This document shows, piece after piece, positions 47,462-57,770 of a stretch of 64,000 bases of DNA. The notes under the pieces are model-generated. The model was given only the letters and a program-made list of their open reading frames with translations. It had not been told where the DNA came from and made no database searches. The translations under genes and the position numbers were made by a program. Origin of the DNA: Dictyophora rubrovolvata (Eukaryota > Basidiomycota > Agaricomycetes > Phallales > Phallaceae); NCBI GenBank assembly GCA_029959195.1, contig CP114126.1:868001-932000 (forward strand), written 5' to 3'. Position 1 is the stretch's first letter; the number at the start of each line of letters is the position of its first letter.

Positions 47462-47708
47462 TACGTGTGTCACTCCGAAGAGGACATACAGTTATCGTCA
47501 CATCAAAGGGGCGCCATTTGTGCAAATGCATTTGAGTGGGCGTGTCGACTTTTTCCGGGCGCCAACTTGACTCAGAGTGTGGTATTCAAAAAAGGGAAGT
47601 GGAGGAAGGCAAACATAGAAAGTGGCTCATCCCTATTCAAGTTTCACTGGCTAGAATTCAATAAAGTTTGAATAATCTCATTGTAGAAAATCGAAATCGA
47701 AATTATGG
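47366..47708 (-). repeat. Right arm of 343-base inverted repeat with U6 gene
   Basis: Mirror of 46795-47137. Its outer end runs six bases into the SUA5 coding region: the last sense codon and the TAA stop of SUA5 (47703-47708) belong to the repeat. This shows that the right side is the original location and the left arm the copied one, or that the arm was copied from this side by conversion. Confidence 0.88.
47369..47485 (-). ncRNA. U6 spliceosomal snRNA, copy 2
   Basis: Identical to copy 1 as far as I can see and on the opposite strand, so the two genes point toward each other. All conserved U6 elements (ACAGAGA, AGC triad, internal stem-loop) are present. The terminator is a T-rich run interrupted once more by A than in copy 1, then seven T. 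It lies downstream of, and on the same strand as, the SUA5 gene, whose stop is about 220 bases upstream of it. Confidence 0.93.
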
Positions 47709-49001
47709 TAATGTTTCAGTAGGATTGATCCAATGCACTTCACCAGCAGCTTTTTTAACTCTATTCATCACAGCAAGCCCCTCTCGAGTTTCTTCAATGC
47801 CCTCTACTATTATCAAGTTTGCTCCATTATGTTCTAGAGTCAGCAAGCCATCAAATAAACGTTGGGCGGTCACTGAAGGATCGCCAATTGTCCCAAGAGG
47901 GAAGTAGTCCCACTGAAGTTCTACTTCAGCATGCTTTTTCAAGTTAGAAGGGAATAAAGCGAAAGAGGAATCAGAAGGAGCGAGGAGACCTATTTTTACG
48001 GGTGCGGTTGGTGGATAAGAGGAAAGTATTATGGAAAATGTTTCGGAGATAGATAAGGCGGTTTGGTTCGCAGGAGGCGTCGAGGTTAGCAATAGGACGA
48101 CGGGGATTGAAGGGGAGTAGTGCTGATACTTCATTCCAGGCGTTGTTGGCGCGTTTTCTAGGTCCTCGTCATGATAATCACGTCGATGTACCAAAATGCG
48201 AGGTGGCGTTTGGCCTTCGACGGTTAAGACCCTTTCCATGTCTTCAACAGTAACACCACCTGGTCTCAAGATGCGTAGTGTTCCGTCTGAACCAAGTCCA
48301 TCAACAACTGTGCTCTCCACGCCGACGTCGCAAGAGCCACCGTCCAATATGACGCGAACTTTGCCTGACAAGTTACGAGATACGTGTTCTGCTTTAGTCG
48401 GACTGGGAGATCCCGAAGTGTTTGCACTGGGTGCTGCAAGGGGTACATTGCACATTGCAATCAGAGCTCGTGCTACTGGGTGTGACGGCATTCGGACGGC
48501 TACGGTCTCGCGACCTGCGGTAACAATCGATGGGATTTGCGGTGACGTTGGAAACAATAATGTAAGAGGACCGGGCCAGAATGCTTGCATCAATGAATTA
48601 TACGAGGAAGGAACAACAAATGTCGGGGGTAAAAGCGATCTGAGCATTTGTAGAGAGGATACATGGACGATCAGGGGGTTATCGGCTGGACGGCCCTTGG
48701 TGGCAAAAATCTGAGATACAGCAGAAGAATTCAAAGCTGATGCTGCCAATCCATACACAGTTTCGGTAGGGAGTACAACTGGTACATTTAGAGATACAAG
48801 GTCGTAGGCGGCGGTTTTTAAGGACGCGAGGGTTCCTTCATTAGAAACAACGGGTTGCGAATCCGAGGCTGAAAAACTAATCGATGAAGGATCGCAAAGG
48901 AAAACTTCCGTTGTAATCGTCGGTTGGTTCATGTTGAACGCATTTAAATAACGTCGGATGGGGCTGGGAGACCGAAAGAGCCTCGCGAGGAAAAATGACA
49001 T
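47703..49001 (-). CDS. SUA5: Threonylcarbamoyl-AMP synthase (Sua5/YrdC)
   Basis: Single exon, 432 residues. The YrdC domain shows VVLPTETVYGLAASALNSSA, FATKGRPADNPLIVHV (Lys-x-Arg substrate site), WPGPLTLLFPTSP, TVAVRMPSHPVARALIA, PLAAPSANTSGSPSPTKAEH, GVESTVVDGLGSDGTLRILR and PGG. A C-terminal Sua5 domain follows (PGMKYQHYSPSIPVVLL and on). It makes threonylcarbamoyl-AMP for the t6A37 modification of ANN-decoding tRNAs. The start at 49001 gives an Arg-rich, acid-free leader (FLARLFRSPSPIRRYLNAF) that looks like a mitochondrial presequence; an internal Met at 48932 (MNQPTITT) would give a cytosolic form. Confidence 0.93.
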   Translation of the reverse strand: MSFFLARLFRSPSPIRRYLNAFNMNQPTITTEVFLCDPSSISFSASDSQPVVSNEGTLASLKTAAYDLVSLNVPVVLPTETVYGLAASALNSSAVSQIFATKGRPADNPLIVHVSSLQMLRSLLPPTFVVPSSYNSLMQAFWPGPLTLLFPTSPQIPSIVTAGRETVAVRMPSHPVARALIAMCNVPLAAPSANTSGSPSPTKAEHVSRNLSGKVRVILDGGSCDVGVESTVVDGLGSDGTLRILRPGGVTVEDMERVLTVEGQTPPRILVHRRDYHDEDLENAPTTPGMKYQHYSPSIPVVLLLTSTPPANQTALSISETFSIILSSYPPTAPVKIGLLAPSDSSFALFPSNLKKHAEVELQWDYFPLGTIGDPSVTAQRLFDGLLTLEHNGANLIIVEGIEETREGLAVMNRVKKAAGEVHWINPTETLP

Positions 49002-49287
49002 ACATCATCTGGAGAAATTTTTGTCACGCTGTGACAAGATAAATCTCGCTATCGGATTGGAGTCATTCACTTTGACCGATGAGCCCGAATGTTTTCATGG
49101 CAGTCATCCTCAGACCTCACTTTGTTGGTCATGGCTGTCCTAAAGGCCCGATTTGTGAATGATGAATGACAATATCTTTGATGATATAGATACAATTAAT
49201 GATTTCGTGCCCGTCATAGCCATAGAAGAAAGTTTCAAGAAAGTCGGAGCATAAATAATAAAAGCAGCTGCGACTTAAACCGAGTTC

Positions 49288-49875
49288 CTAATCCTTTACT
49301 AATTTGGGGGATTGAACCAAGTAGTAACCATCTTGGCTCTTGTAAGCCCGGTTCATTAGTTCTCTTCCTTCCGGAGGAGTGGAGCTGCTTTGCTTGTCAA
49401 CCTCGTAAGTTGTGTAATCACGAAGGTCTATACTCCTTCCTTCTGGCCATATTCGTCCATCAGGCTGTTTCTCCGAGGAGTCATGGGAAGAGGTCGACGT
49501 CGGGGACACCGGTGCTATTCGGACAGCTTCCACCAATTTAATAAGGTTCGCCATATCTCTTTTGATTTTTTGGAAATCTTCGGTATCTCTTTCAGGGGGA
49601 AGAAGAGCCGCAGCGTTGTGCAGATGTGACAATGTTTCGTCCGCCAGTTCAGCAGGTGGATAGGAATTCAAAAGGTCATTGACGGACCACGTCGGATTTT
49701 TCGGTAGCCCTAATTCATCTGCATCAAAATTGGTGGTAGTGGTGGTATTAGGCGTTGATGTTGAGTATCTTGAGCAGTGGGATGTCGTCGTCGACAAAAC
49801 ACGTCGTGAAAGACGAGAAAGCATGAATGAGCTGGCTAGACGCCGGTCACTGAAAGCACACATTTCGCGACCCAT
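49288..49875 (-). CDS. GatC-like mitochondrial amidotransferase subunit
   Basis: Single exon, 195 residues. The N-terminal 45 residues are basic and Ser/Thr-rich (LSRLSRRVLSTTTSHCSRYS), a probable mitochondrial presequence. Then GLPKNPTWSVNDLLNSYPPA, SHLHNAAALLPPERDTEDF and MANLIKLVEAVRIAPV fit the GatC pattern, with a helix carrying LHxxAAL and a second helix followed by the V-x-x-V/T-x-P turn. GatC stabilises the GatA-GatB complex that converts Glu-tRNA(Gln) to Gln-tRNA(Gln) in mitochondria. Similarity is partial, so the call is moderate. A shorter form from Met at 49824 (MLSRLSRR) is possible. Confidence 0.6.
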   Translation of the reverse strand: MGREMCAFSDRRLASSFMLSRLSRRVLSTTTSHCSRYSTSTPNTTTTTNFDADELGLPKNPTWSVNDLLNSYPPAELADETLSHLHNAAALLPPERDTEDFQKIKRDMANLIKLVEAVRIAPVSPTSTSSHDSSEKQPDGRIWPEGRSIDLRDYTTYEVDKQSSSTPPEGRELMNRAYKSQDGYYLVQSPKLVKD

Positions 49876-49931
49876 ATAACTTGGAAAATGGTAAGAAAAT
49901 GAAAGATGTTACATAGATATATATATACAAG

Positions 49932-50914
49932 CTAAAAGAATCTCCAATATATTACGATGATCAATATTAGGAATATAGCACCCAGCGGAGCATACTGCCT
50001 TAGCATGGCTTCAAAGTTAATTCTTTGTGCTGCTTTTCGATACTTTTCTGATTCGGAGCGCAATGAAGTCGAAAGATGGGACATCCCTGTAAGGAAGTAA
50101 AAAAGTAAATAAAAAAGGCGAAATTCAATACAACGTGTGTAATGTTTGTAGACAAATGCACGTACGGTCTAGCGAATCGCCTCTCCAAAGTAGCTCTTCC
50201 ATGTTCTTAGTCATTATTCGAGTAACGTCTTGTAGTTCGCCATTCAGCTGTTCCAGATTCGAATCAGCAGCACTAGCAGTCCGCGTATCTTGATACAGTC
50301 GAGCAGTTTTCGCCATGAATGTATCTGAATTAACAAGTTAGTTAGAGAGTAAAACCCCAAAAATACAGGTTCAACTGCGTTTTGCTTTTATTTTTTTCAG
50401 AAGAAAATGCTTATTTACCGAATCCTACGAAAGCATAGGGCTTGCGAACTGAATCAACTTTGGCACCATACGATTGAGCGAATTCCTTTGATAGTTCGTC
50501 AAGGTACGAGAATGCCAGTTTTCGCGGGTACGACTTTTCAGCAATTGTAAGGTAAACGACGTTGTCCGAGATAAGGTAGCTAAAAATTGTAGAGAGAGAA
50601 AATTTAGTTCCAATGCCCAGGTTATGTTACATAACATAACATACTGAAGTGTATAGGGACCGCTCTCTATCGAGCATCGTGGCTCCGAGTTGGGTGTGAT
50701 GCGTCGAAAAATGAGCTTTGATTGCTGCTTGTACTCTTGTAATGTTTGCTCAGTCTACAGAAAAGCATCATAGTTGAGAGAAGAAAAAATGGCCTTCAGC
50801 GTGAGCATGATGCCACCAGAAACCGTCGGAGTTAGGACTCACTTGTTCGTCGTCGACGCTGGCGGCAAGAGGTAATGCGTCTGAGGCACGCACAATAGTT
50901 GTAGATCTAACCAT
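49932..50914 (-). CDS. SEC22: ER-Golgi R-SNARE Sec22
   Basis: About five exons. MVRSTTIVRASDALPLAAS starts a longin domain, with DNVVYLTIAEKSYPRKLAFS followed by YLDELSKEFAQSYGAKVDSV and RKPYAFVGFDTFM. The SNARE motif is NLEQLNGELQDVTRIMTKNM followed by EELLWRGDSLD, with the zero-layer arginine. It ends in a C-terminal anchor APLGAIFLILIIVIYWRFF. This is the complete Sec22 layout: a v-SNARE cycling between ER and Golgi. The stop at 49932 lies 56 bases before the GatC-like gene's start. Confidence 0.92.
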
Positions 50915-51531
50915 GTTTTGTCTCTTTTTTTCAGAAAAACTATGGATATTTGGACCAGTGCTGGCTAGCCGAACGGTAGGTTTGGTCCAAGTTTTCTTGC
51001 TAGTTCAAAGGCTGACGAGGTTGACGTGTTAGTGAATGTCACGTGGCCCTGGCTGCTCGGCTTGCGACAATGCGAAAATCAAGCGAAAATCAAATATTCT
51101 GAGCTATAGTATTCAATCTTTCTGCTTTACAAGATGCTCGGAAAAGAGGATTGTATCCTGCACTATTAATACAGAATAGTATTGAAAGTCGAAGATAAAA
51201 AGAAACCCGATCCCCATTTTGTCCCCATTCTAAATACGTCCTCTGTCTTCTTGACATGCTTATGTACTTTTGGCTTCAAATGTTGGTTGAACTTCTCGCA
51301 TTTGTTTTTTTTATATACGGGTGTGCCGGAACTAAATCCTTCCATGCCGAGGCTTCAGACAGGCCGGGACATACGAAACCGTTCGTTACAAGGTTCATCA
51401 TGAATTCTCCGAGAGCGTATTAGAATAATGGGTGAATCAAATGACGAGAACGAGCCTCACACTAATTAGATTCCAAAGGTTCAAAATACTTTTTTGCACA
51501 CATCAGTGTTACGTCGATTTTTATTCAAGCA
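50915..51531. other. Gap between SEC22 start and YTM1 3' end
   Basis: 617 bases holding the SEC22 promoter and the YTM1 3' untranslated region. A T-run occurs near 51306. No further gene recognised. Confidence 0.4.
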
Positions 51532-53128
51532 TCAGCTCCGGCCACCCTCTGCAATCTTCCAAACTTCAACTCCATCCTCACCACCCAAAGCACCTAACCC
51601 ACCCCTCTGCCAATCTACACTCAAAGTTTTACCACCTTTTTCAGATTTAAAATGCGCCACTGTAATCTTAGGACTGCGCGTATCCCAAATGCGCACAATC
51701 CCATCGTAAGACCCACTCATAACGCGATAGTCATCTGTAGGGTGAGATGCTAACGAACTGGGTAATGAGGAGTGTGAAAAGGTCATTAAGGCTGTGGAGC
51801 TTGTGGTGGAGAGGCGGATATCGAAGACAGATACAGTCCGGTCTGTTGAGGACGCCACGATGGTGTTTCCGTTCGATTGGATTGCGATATCGGTGAATGG
51901 TTTTTCACTCAGTGTCTGAAAAAAAGGAAGGTGTGAGCTTTAATTAAGAATCATGAACGTAGATAAGGTTAACGTGCCATAGTGGAAGTACACAGGGCAG
52001 TTGAGGCATCCCAAGTTCGAATCGTAGAGTCTAGACCGCAGCTGTAGACTAAGTTGTTTGAAGAAGGTAAAGGAGACAATAAAGCACGCATAACGCGGTT
52101 GGTATGCGACCTCATCACCTCTTCAGGTCCCTTGAACCGATTTAGTCAAAAAATTCGCAAAAAAAGGAATAGCAATTCCACGCAACGCACCTTTCTCACC
52201 GGTCGCTCTTCCTCCCCAGTTGTGACTTTTCTTCTCTTCTTACGAGTCTCACTGACTTCTTCAAGGGGTACTTCATCGGATTCAGGTATACTAGTATTCC
52301 AAATCCCAATAACCGTATCCCACGAAGCCGTCACGAGCATCGTCCCGTCCCTATTTGCTGCGATGCTCGATAAGGGTGCAGTATGCAAATGAAGAGATGC
52401 CAGGGTTTTTGTCTGGTTTGTGGATTCTAATTCTGGTTCTATGTCCGGAACGCGAGTAAGTCGTGCCGTGCAATCCTGAGAAGCAGATGCGACGAGTCGA
52501 TCATTGCCGACCCAGCAAACGGAAGTGACGGGTGCGGTATGACCCGATATAGTGTAAACAGGCTTTTTAGAGGCGTCGAACACGTATACGTTAGAATCAT
52601 AAGACCCTGCGAGAATATTACTAAGAAAAGAGAGGTTTGAATTAGTTTACAGAAACACGAGAAGGCCACATAAAGGCATACTTCACGACTTGACATGAGA
52701 CGGAGGAAATCCAATCTTCTTGTGGGATACAAGCCATACGCTGTGGAGGCATCAAACTTTCAATATACTCAATCTCCAACGTTTCCTCCTATACTTGTAT
52801 CAGTAATCTACGCTCAGACTTAATTTCAAAGGAAAAAAAGAAAGAAAGGAAAAAGCAAATTCACCTCCCCAACGATACCCTTCTCCGCACACCACTCTGC
52901 AATACTTCCTGTCAAAACATCGCCTCGTATTAAGAAATCGAAAGGAATGGGTTGATCTAAGGAAAGAACTTTATTGATTAGTTGCGAGAGTTGGTATCGC
53001 CGCCATGAGGATGGTATGAAGTATTTTTGAGGCGGTAGGACATATTGGGTTTTTGTAGTGAAAAAAGCGGGGTGGAACACGATGGTCTTGGATAATGTCG
53101 ACGGTTCTGTAATTTCCGCGTTTGCCAT
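51532..53128 (-). CDS. YTM1: Ribosome biogenesis WD40 protein Ytm1/WDR12
   Basis: Several exons. N-terminal NLE domain: FFTTKTQYVLPPQKYFIPSS, then WRRYQLSQLINKVLSLDQPI and FDFLIRGDVLTGSIAEWCAE. Seven-blade WD40 propeller pieces follow: ILAGSYDSNVYVFDASKKPV, ISGHTAPVTSVCWVGNDRLV, SQDCTARLTRVPDIE, ANRDGTMLVTASWDTVIGIW, TDDYRVMSGSYDGIVRIWDT and GEDGVEVWKIAE near the end. Ytm1 joins Erb1 and Nop7 in the PeBoW complex of the nucleolar pre-60S particle; its NLE domain is the hook for the AAA ATPase Rea1/Midasin. A basic KKRRKVTTGEE stretch within the propeller is a possible nuclear signal. The product ends IAEGGRS. Confidence 0.9.
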
Positions 53129-54435
53129 GATGCAAATTCACTGAGATTTTGGCAAAGGGGAGAAGAGTGTAAAAGAAACAAAAAATTGGAAAAAATTGAG
53201 CAGAGGAATGAAATGACTAAGCAGCCTTAGGGCGTCACGAGCCGCTCCAGTTCTAAACTTCTCTCTTTCAAACGCCCTTTTGACGTTCTTGTCAGTCCTC
53301 CCTGAACCATCATGCATATGTCTGTAATTCACGGACTCTCCGGAGATGCTGAACGGCCGACGCCAGAATAATGGCATCGAACATCCGAACACAGCTCCAA
53401 GAAAACAAGCCGCTTGATCTGTGGGTCAACTACATACACTGAGTAACATCGCCATCTGTTTCTGAGTTATCTGAAAGATCTCAACCCTTATCCTCAGGTT
53501 ACTTTAGAGAAGAGCGTTCCGAAAATGCGAGTGTTTGATGGAAATTTCAGTATTCATTCCATCTTCTCCGTGACCATCCCGAATGAACCGGCTAAGCTTA
53601 GATTTTTTCACAATCAAGACTGCAAGTATGAGTTGGAAAGGAATTAGTAGTATGTCATTAGTGATTGTCAGGACCTGGAGAGACTTTCAGCTTGGGAAAT
53701 TAACCAAAGTAAGCGGCGTTTTTCCATGATAAGGCGAGTTGTCCTCCGCTTCGTCCAGTCCTGATGTTACTCGCATTATGCATTAAGATTTTCCCGCGTT
53801 TTCATAGAAAATTAGATTAATCCACCAAATGACATTCTCGACCTTTCACAACTCGGTAAACACAGGAGGATCCCCTCCCGGCCCGCTTCAAACCCGGTCA
53901 ATGACCAGGTAACAAGAAATTCTCAGAGGGCAAGAAAGAATCAAATACCCGGATAGTTTGATATGGTTACCTTGATGAGAACTGGGAGGTTTTTGCTTCG
54001 TGCTTCGTGAGATCATATGGTTTACCTCCTGCATCTGGCCTCTTCATTGTCTATGGGAGTACTATACTAAATTCTGTTCCAGCAATTGACATAAGAAAAG
54101 AACGGTAATTGTTATGTGCATGATGTTTGACATCAATGTGTTAAGAGATGCGAGAGATGGTGTTACATATGAGCATTTATGAACGCTTTACCTTGAATCA
54201 ACGCAAGCATGACGTGCCACATGCTCCGGTATTACCGTACTACATGGGTGTTCGCCAGTGCTATGCCAGACATCCTATTTACATACGAACCCGGCGTGTT
54301 CAAAACTCCTAGATATATTTGTACTGCCTTCAAGGGACGCATCGAACCTTTATTTTGGCATGATTATTAAAATACAGAAATAGAACGAAGAAAACGTTCA
54401 GCCATTACTGGGGGCAGAAATTGTTGATATTTTTT
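53129..54435. other. 1.3 kb without recognised gene
   Basis: Lies between the YTM1 start and the ESF2 3' end. One minus-strand open frame of 84 residues (53138-53392) has an Arg-rich sequence (GSGRTDKNVKRAFEREKFR) but no known motif. No RNA gene or repeat recognised. Confidence 0.4.
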
Positions 54436-54594
54436 TTAAAACACATTGCTAATTACATCCGAGATATCCTTTTGTTCGCTACCTAATCCCAATGTCGAAT
54501 GTTTTGGTCTTCCCTTAAACTCCCCGGCCCTTTTTTTGGCAGGGTGAAGTACTCCCGACGAATCGTTTTTGTCCTGAGCCACGTTCGAGTCCGT

Positions 54595-54628
<34 letters not shown>

Positions 54629-55423
54629 GTGGATTTTCGCTTTCGCTCAGCCCGTTTGTCCAATACTCGAGCGAGTTCGACGTTCTTTAAATAATCGTGC
54701 TGTTCCGTACGAGATTGTGACAATTCGATTCGTAAGCGAGCTTTGTGAATAGCAGCTTCGTGTGCTACAGAAAGGAAAATCAAACGTCGTTTAAGAAAAG
54801 AAGTTTACGCAGCCTTTAAAAATGAGAAGAAAAAAGACCAACCGATTTGTTCAGTAAGCATGTGCCATTTAAATCGGGGGAGGTATTTCATTGTCCACAC
54901 GTCATCTCTCCATCGAGTTCCTTTCTTCCCTCCAACGGGTTGAGCGTTGAGCATGTTCGCTACCGATCGCGCCACTTTCTTATCTTTGAATTCGACCCAT
55001 CCCTCCGTATATTGTGTTTTTTTACTTGTGGTATATTTTTTGCGTAAATATGTCCTCTTTGGATCTAAAGAAAGTCATTAGAATGTGCGTGAAAGAAACG
55101 CTGCGAAGATGATCAACTGACACACCTTCTTGCTGAAGAAAGACTCGACCGACATCTCCATAGACACTCATGAGGTGGCGCACCTTTGTGGGACGCATTC
55201 CGGGAGGTATTCGAGAGATGTAAATGACTCCAGTGCGTTCTTGTGCGGCGTTGAAGGCTTCGAGAGCCTCCTTCGTCAGAGGTTTGACGATTTTATTGTT
55301 TACCTCTCCGTCATTTCCGTCATCGTCAGTATAATAATCGATCTCTGAATCAAATGCACTCCCTTGTGAAAGCAGTGCGTCCCCGACGAGTTCAGCAGGT
55401 GGAGGAGAATTTGGATTGGACAT
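54436..55423 (-). CDS. ESF2: Pre-rRNA processing protein Esf2/ABT1
   Basis: About four exons. The N-terminus is acidic ([17 protein letters not shown]), followed by the family [58 protein letters not shown] and [20 protein letters not shown] followed by [16 protein letters not shown]. Then comes a charged coiled segment ([20 protein letters not shown]), an Asp-Ala repeat and the conserved end GRPKHSTLG. Esf2/ABT1 associates with the U3 snoRNP and supports small-subunit pre-rRNA cleavage in the nucleolus. The Asp-Ala run derives from the microsatellite at 54595-54624. Confidence 0.9.
54595..54624. repeat. Hexanucleotide microsatellite (GTCTGC)5 in ESF2
   Basis: Five perfect tandem units plus a partial sixth. 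On the coding strand they encode an alternating Asp-Ala run of about 12 residues in the C-terminal linker of Esf2. The unit is a multiple of three, so length changes keep the frame. Confidence 0.9.
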
Positions 55424-56183
55424 GTATCCGGAGCTGGTCAGAGGTCACGCAGTCACGGCCTGGCGTCGCCGTAAGCACTGGAAACCACAGTCACAGTGCT
55501 ATTACGCTCATCAACACACGTCGGGAACACCGCGCACTCATAAAAAAAGTTGCTGTACATACTAAGGGATACTACCAGCCCCTATGTATGTTGCACGGGG
55601 TGACATCGAGGGTTTGTTCGTTGTCGACTCCGGACTTGGCGTCCCTGAGCAGCCCCAAAGCCAAAGAGGTCCACTTCAAGCCCCACTTCCGACCAATTCT
55701 ATGGATGGATAACAAAATGAACACTGCACTTTACAACCATCAGAGGGTTGTGTGATGTTCAGCTACCGAGCAGGAGAGCCATATATTTGCTTGCCAGTCT
55801 TCGAAGATGTTTAGACGGTAAAATCTCCTCGGGTTTACTTTTATAAACGTGGCCCTATATGTAGGGAGTGTAGGTAGCCTACGTATGGTATTGCTCACTG
55901 CCTTTTTAATAAGCAAGAAATTTACGGCCTGCCAACGCCGCTCTATTCACACCGGATGCCACGGAAGAAAGCTTTATGCACATGGTTCACTATATGGATG
56001 GTAAGAATGAGAGTTTTCTCGGTAGGCTGATAGCTTGTCATATTTTACATGGAGCTTTGAAAAATCAGAGCAAGAACCTATCCAAGCTCTGGATGGCACT
56101 ACATAATAAAATTAGCCGTAAAAAACACTGTAGTGAGACCCGTGGTGACCCTTGCAGTCCAATCAGGGTCGTTTTATTTCATC
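55424..56183. other. Divergent gap between ESF2 and ferritin-like gene 1
   Basis: The region contains a plus-strand open frame of 133 residues (55354-55755) without recognised motif, partly antisense to ESF2. No other feature seen. Confidence 0.4.
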
Positions 56184-56191
56184 TATAAAAG
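56184..56191 (+). promoter_or_regulatory. TATA box of ferritin-like gene 1
   Basis: TATAAAAG stands 130 bases before the start codon and is followed by a long T- and C-rich leader, as in the second copy. It suggests a strong, possibly inducible promoter. Confidence 0.6.
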
Positions 56192-56313
56192 AGGCGTCGA
56201 CATCGAATTTTTTTTTTTCTTTCAACATTTCCCTTTCTTTTCTTCTTCTACAGGACCTCGCTCCATCTTTTTTTTTCCTATCTTACAGCTTTTAATTTAC
56301 ATATCATTCTCTT

Positions 56314-57687
56314 ATGCGTTCCTCAACTATTTACACTCTTGCCACTGCTGCTGTCCTAGCTTCGGCCGGTCCAATTAACAGGAATTACCCCACTGTCTTT
56401 CCCCGTCAGAACTCGACAGTGGATCCGAGTGTCGGTACGACTTGCGCTTTACCCCTGAAATTGCCTTTTACAGTCTCGCTTTGTTTTCTAGTACTTGCAT
56501 TTGCTTTGGAAACGGCATTTAAGTCATTCTACAGTCAAGTCGCCGACAAGTTCACCGCGAACGACTTTGAGAATGCCGGGTTTTCGAACGGAGACGCTGC
56601 AGTAGAAATCGTAAGGTGTATAGAATCTCTGCAATACTTTCTCAATTTTATACTGACATCTTTATCTTAAGCCAGATCCTGAATGTTGAGATAGGACACT
56701 TGAAGGAGTAAGCCCTGGATCACATTTTCCTCTGTATGCCCTTTATTTGATATTTATGTATAATATTCAAAATAGAGTTCAAAAGGTAAGCTTTGGTTTC
56801 GCTTTTAACTAAGAATCGTTTCTTATCCGGGTCGTAAAGCTTTCTCCCGACTCTTTACCCAATTGTTCTTTTGACTTCTCCAACGCACTCACTAATCCTG
56901 TTACGAGCATGGTTACGGCACGACTGGCGGAAGTTATAGGAAGTGGTGCAGTATGTATTACTTTTTTTTGGAACAACCCGTTTTTATTCTAAGAACGATA
57001 AGTATATGGGCGCATTAGCAACCGAAACCAATTCTAAATCTACCGAAGTTTTCGCTCAGATCATGGCAGTTGAAGAACAGCACTATGAGTTAATCAACGC
57101 GATACTAGAAGGAAATTCTACCGCCCAGTCGTTTGGCCTGTCCATGACGCTGGACGAGGTTTTGCTATTGGTTACGCCCTTCGCGCCTAGCTGTGACCCT
57201 CCGTTGCCAACTCCACGTAAGAGGTTTTCTTTTTCAGGTTGATCGGTAATAAAACAATAAATCATATTCTCGCAGCGAACATTGCATTGAATATTACCAA
57301 CCCTCCTCCTTACACTGAAGCCTCGATTTTGGAGTTGGATTTGAGCAATACGGCTTGCGCGAACCTTCCGGTAGGTTTCTTCTTTTATGTATAATATTCG
57401 TGATAATGAGGTAACTCGTCCAATTTTTGCAGAACACCTTCTGTCAATTCTTGACCGGAAATAGTGAAGTTTCGACGTCGGTCCTCATTAGTAATAATAG
57501 TTGCTCAGTCGCAGATACTCAAGGCCCTGCTCTCCTTTACGTTACGAACAGTAGCGTTCCGGTATCCGGTGACGTAACCTCAAGAGAAAATCTCCCTTTC
57601 AACTATTGTGCTGGTCCAGCTCTGATTATCGTTGATCCTACTGTCCCAGCCCCGCTTCCACTCCTAAATGCAACCAGTTCTGCTTGA
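56314..57687 (+). CDS. Secreted ferritin-like domain protein, copy 1
   Basis: Multi-exon gene. A signal peptide is clear: MRSSTIYTLATAAVLASAGP. The ferritin-like (Rds1-type, PF13668 family) four-helix domain follows: VLAFALETAFKSFYSQVADK, FTANDFENAGFSNGDAAVEI, VEIGHLK, then PVTSMVTARLAEVIGSGAY, MGALATETNSKSTEVFAQI, MAVEEQHYELINAILEGN. Glu in the first helix and two E-x-x-H motifs (EIGH, EEQH) resemble diiron ligands. The C-terminal region is Asn/Pro-rich with many N-glycosylation sites (NISN, NATS types). Fungal relatives are secreted or wall-associated stress and sporulation proteins with unknown chemistry. It belongs to an array with the genes at 61189 and 63258. Confidence 0.8.
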
Positions 57688-57770
57688 GCTCTATGTAGTT
57701 ATGTAACATGTACATAGATAAACTTTGGACTCGACTGCCGACAGCAAGCAATTGAATAGGCATAGTGTAG

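Noticed and set aside
53138-53392. An 84-residue Arg-rich minus-strand open frame upstream of YTM1
   Set aside because: No family recognised and its position fits the YTM1 leader; listed only within the gene-free stretch.
55354-55755. A 133-residue plus-strand open frame
   Set aside because: It overlaps ESF2 coding sequence on the other strand and shows no known motif or clear promoter.
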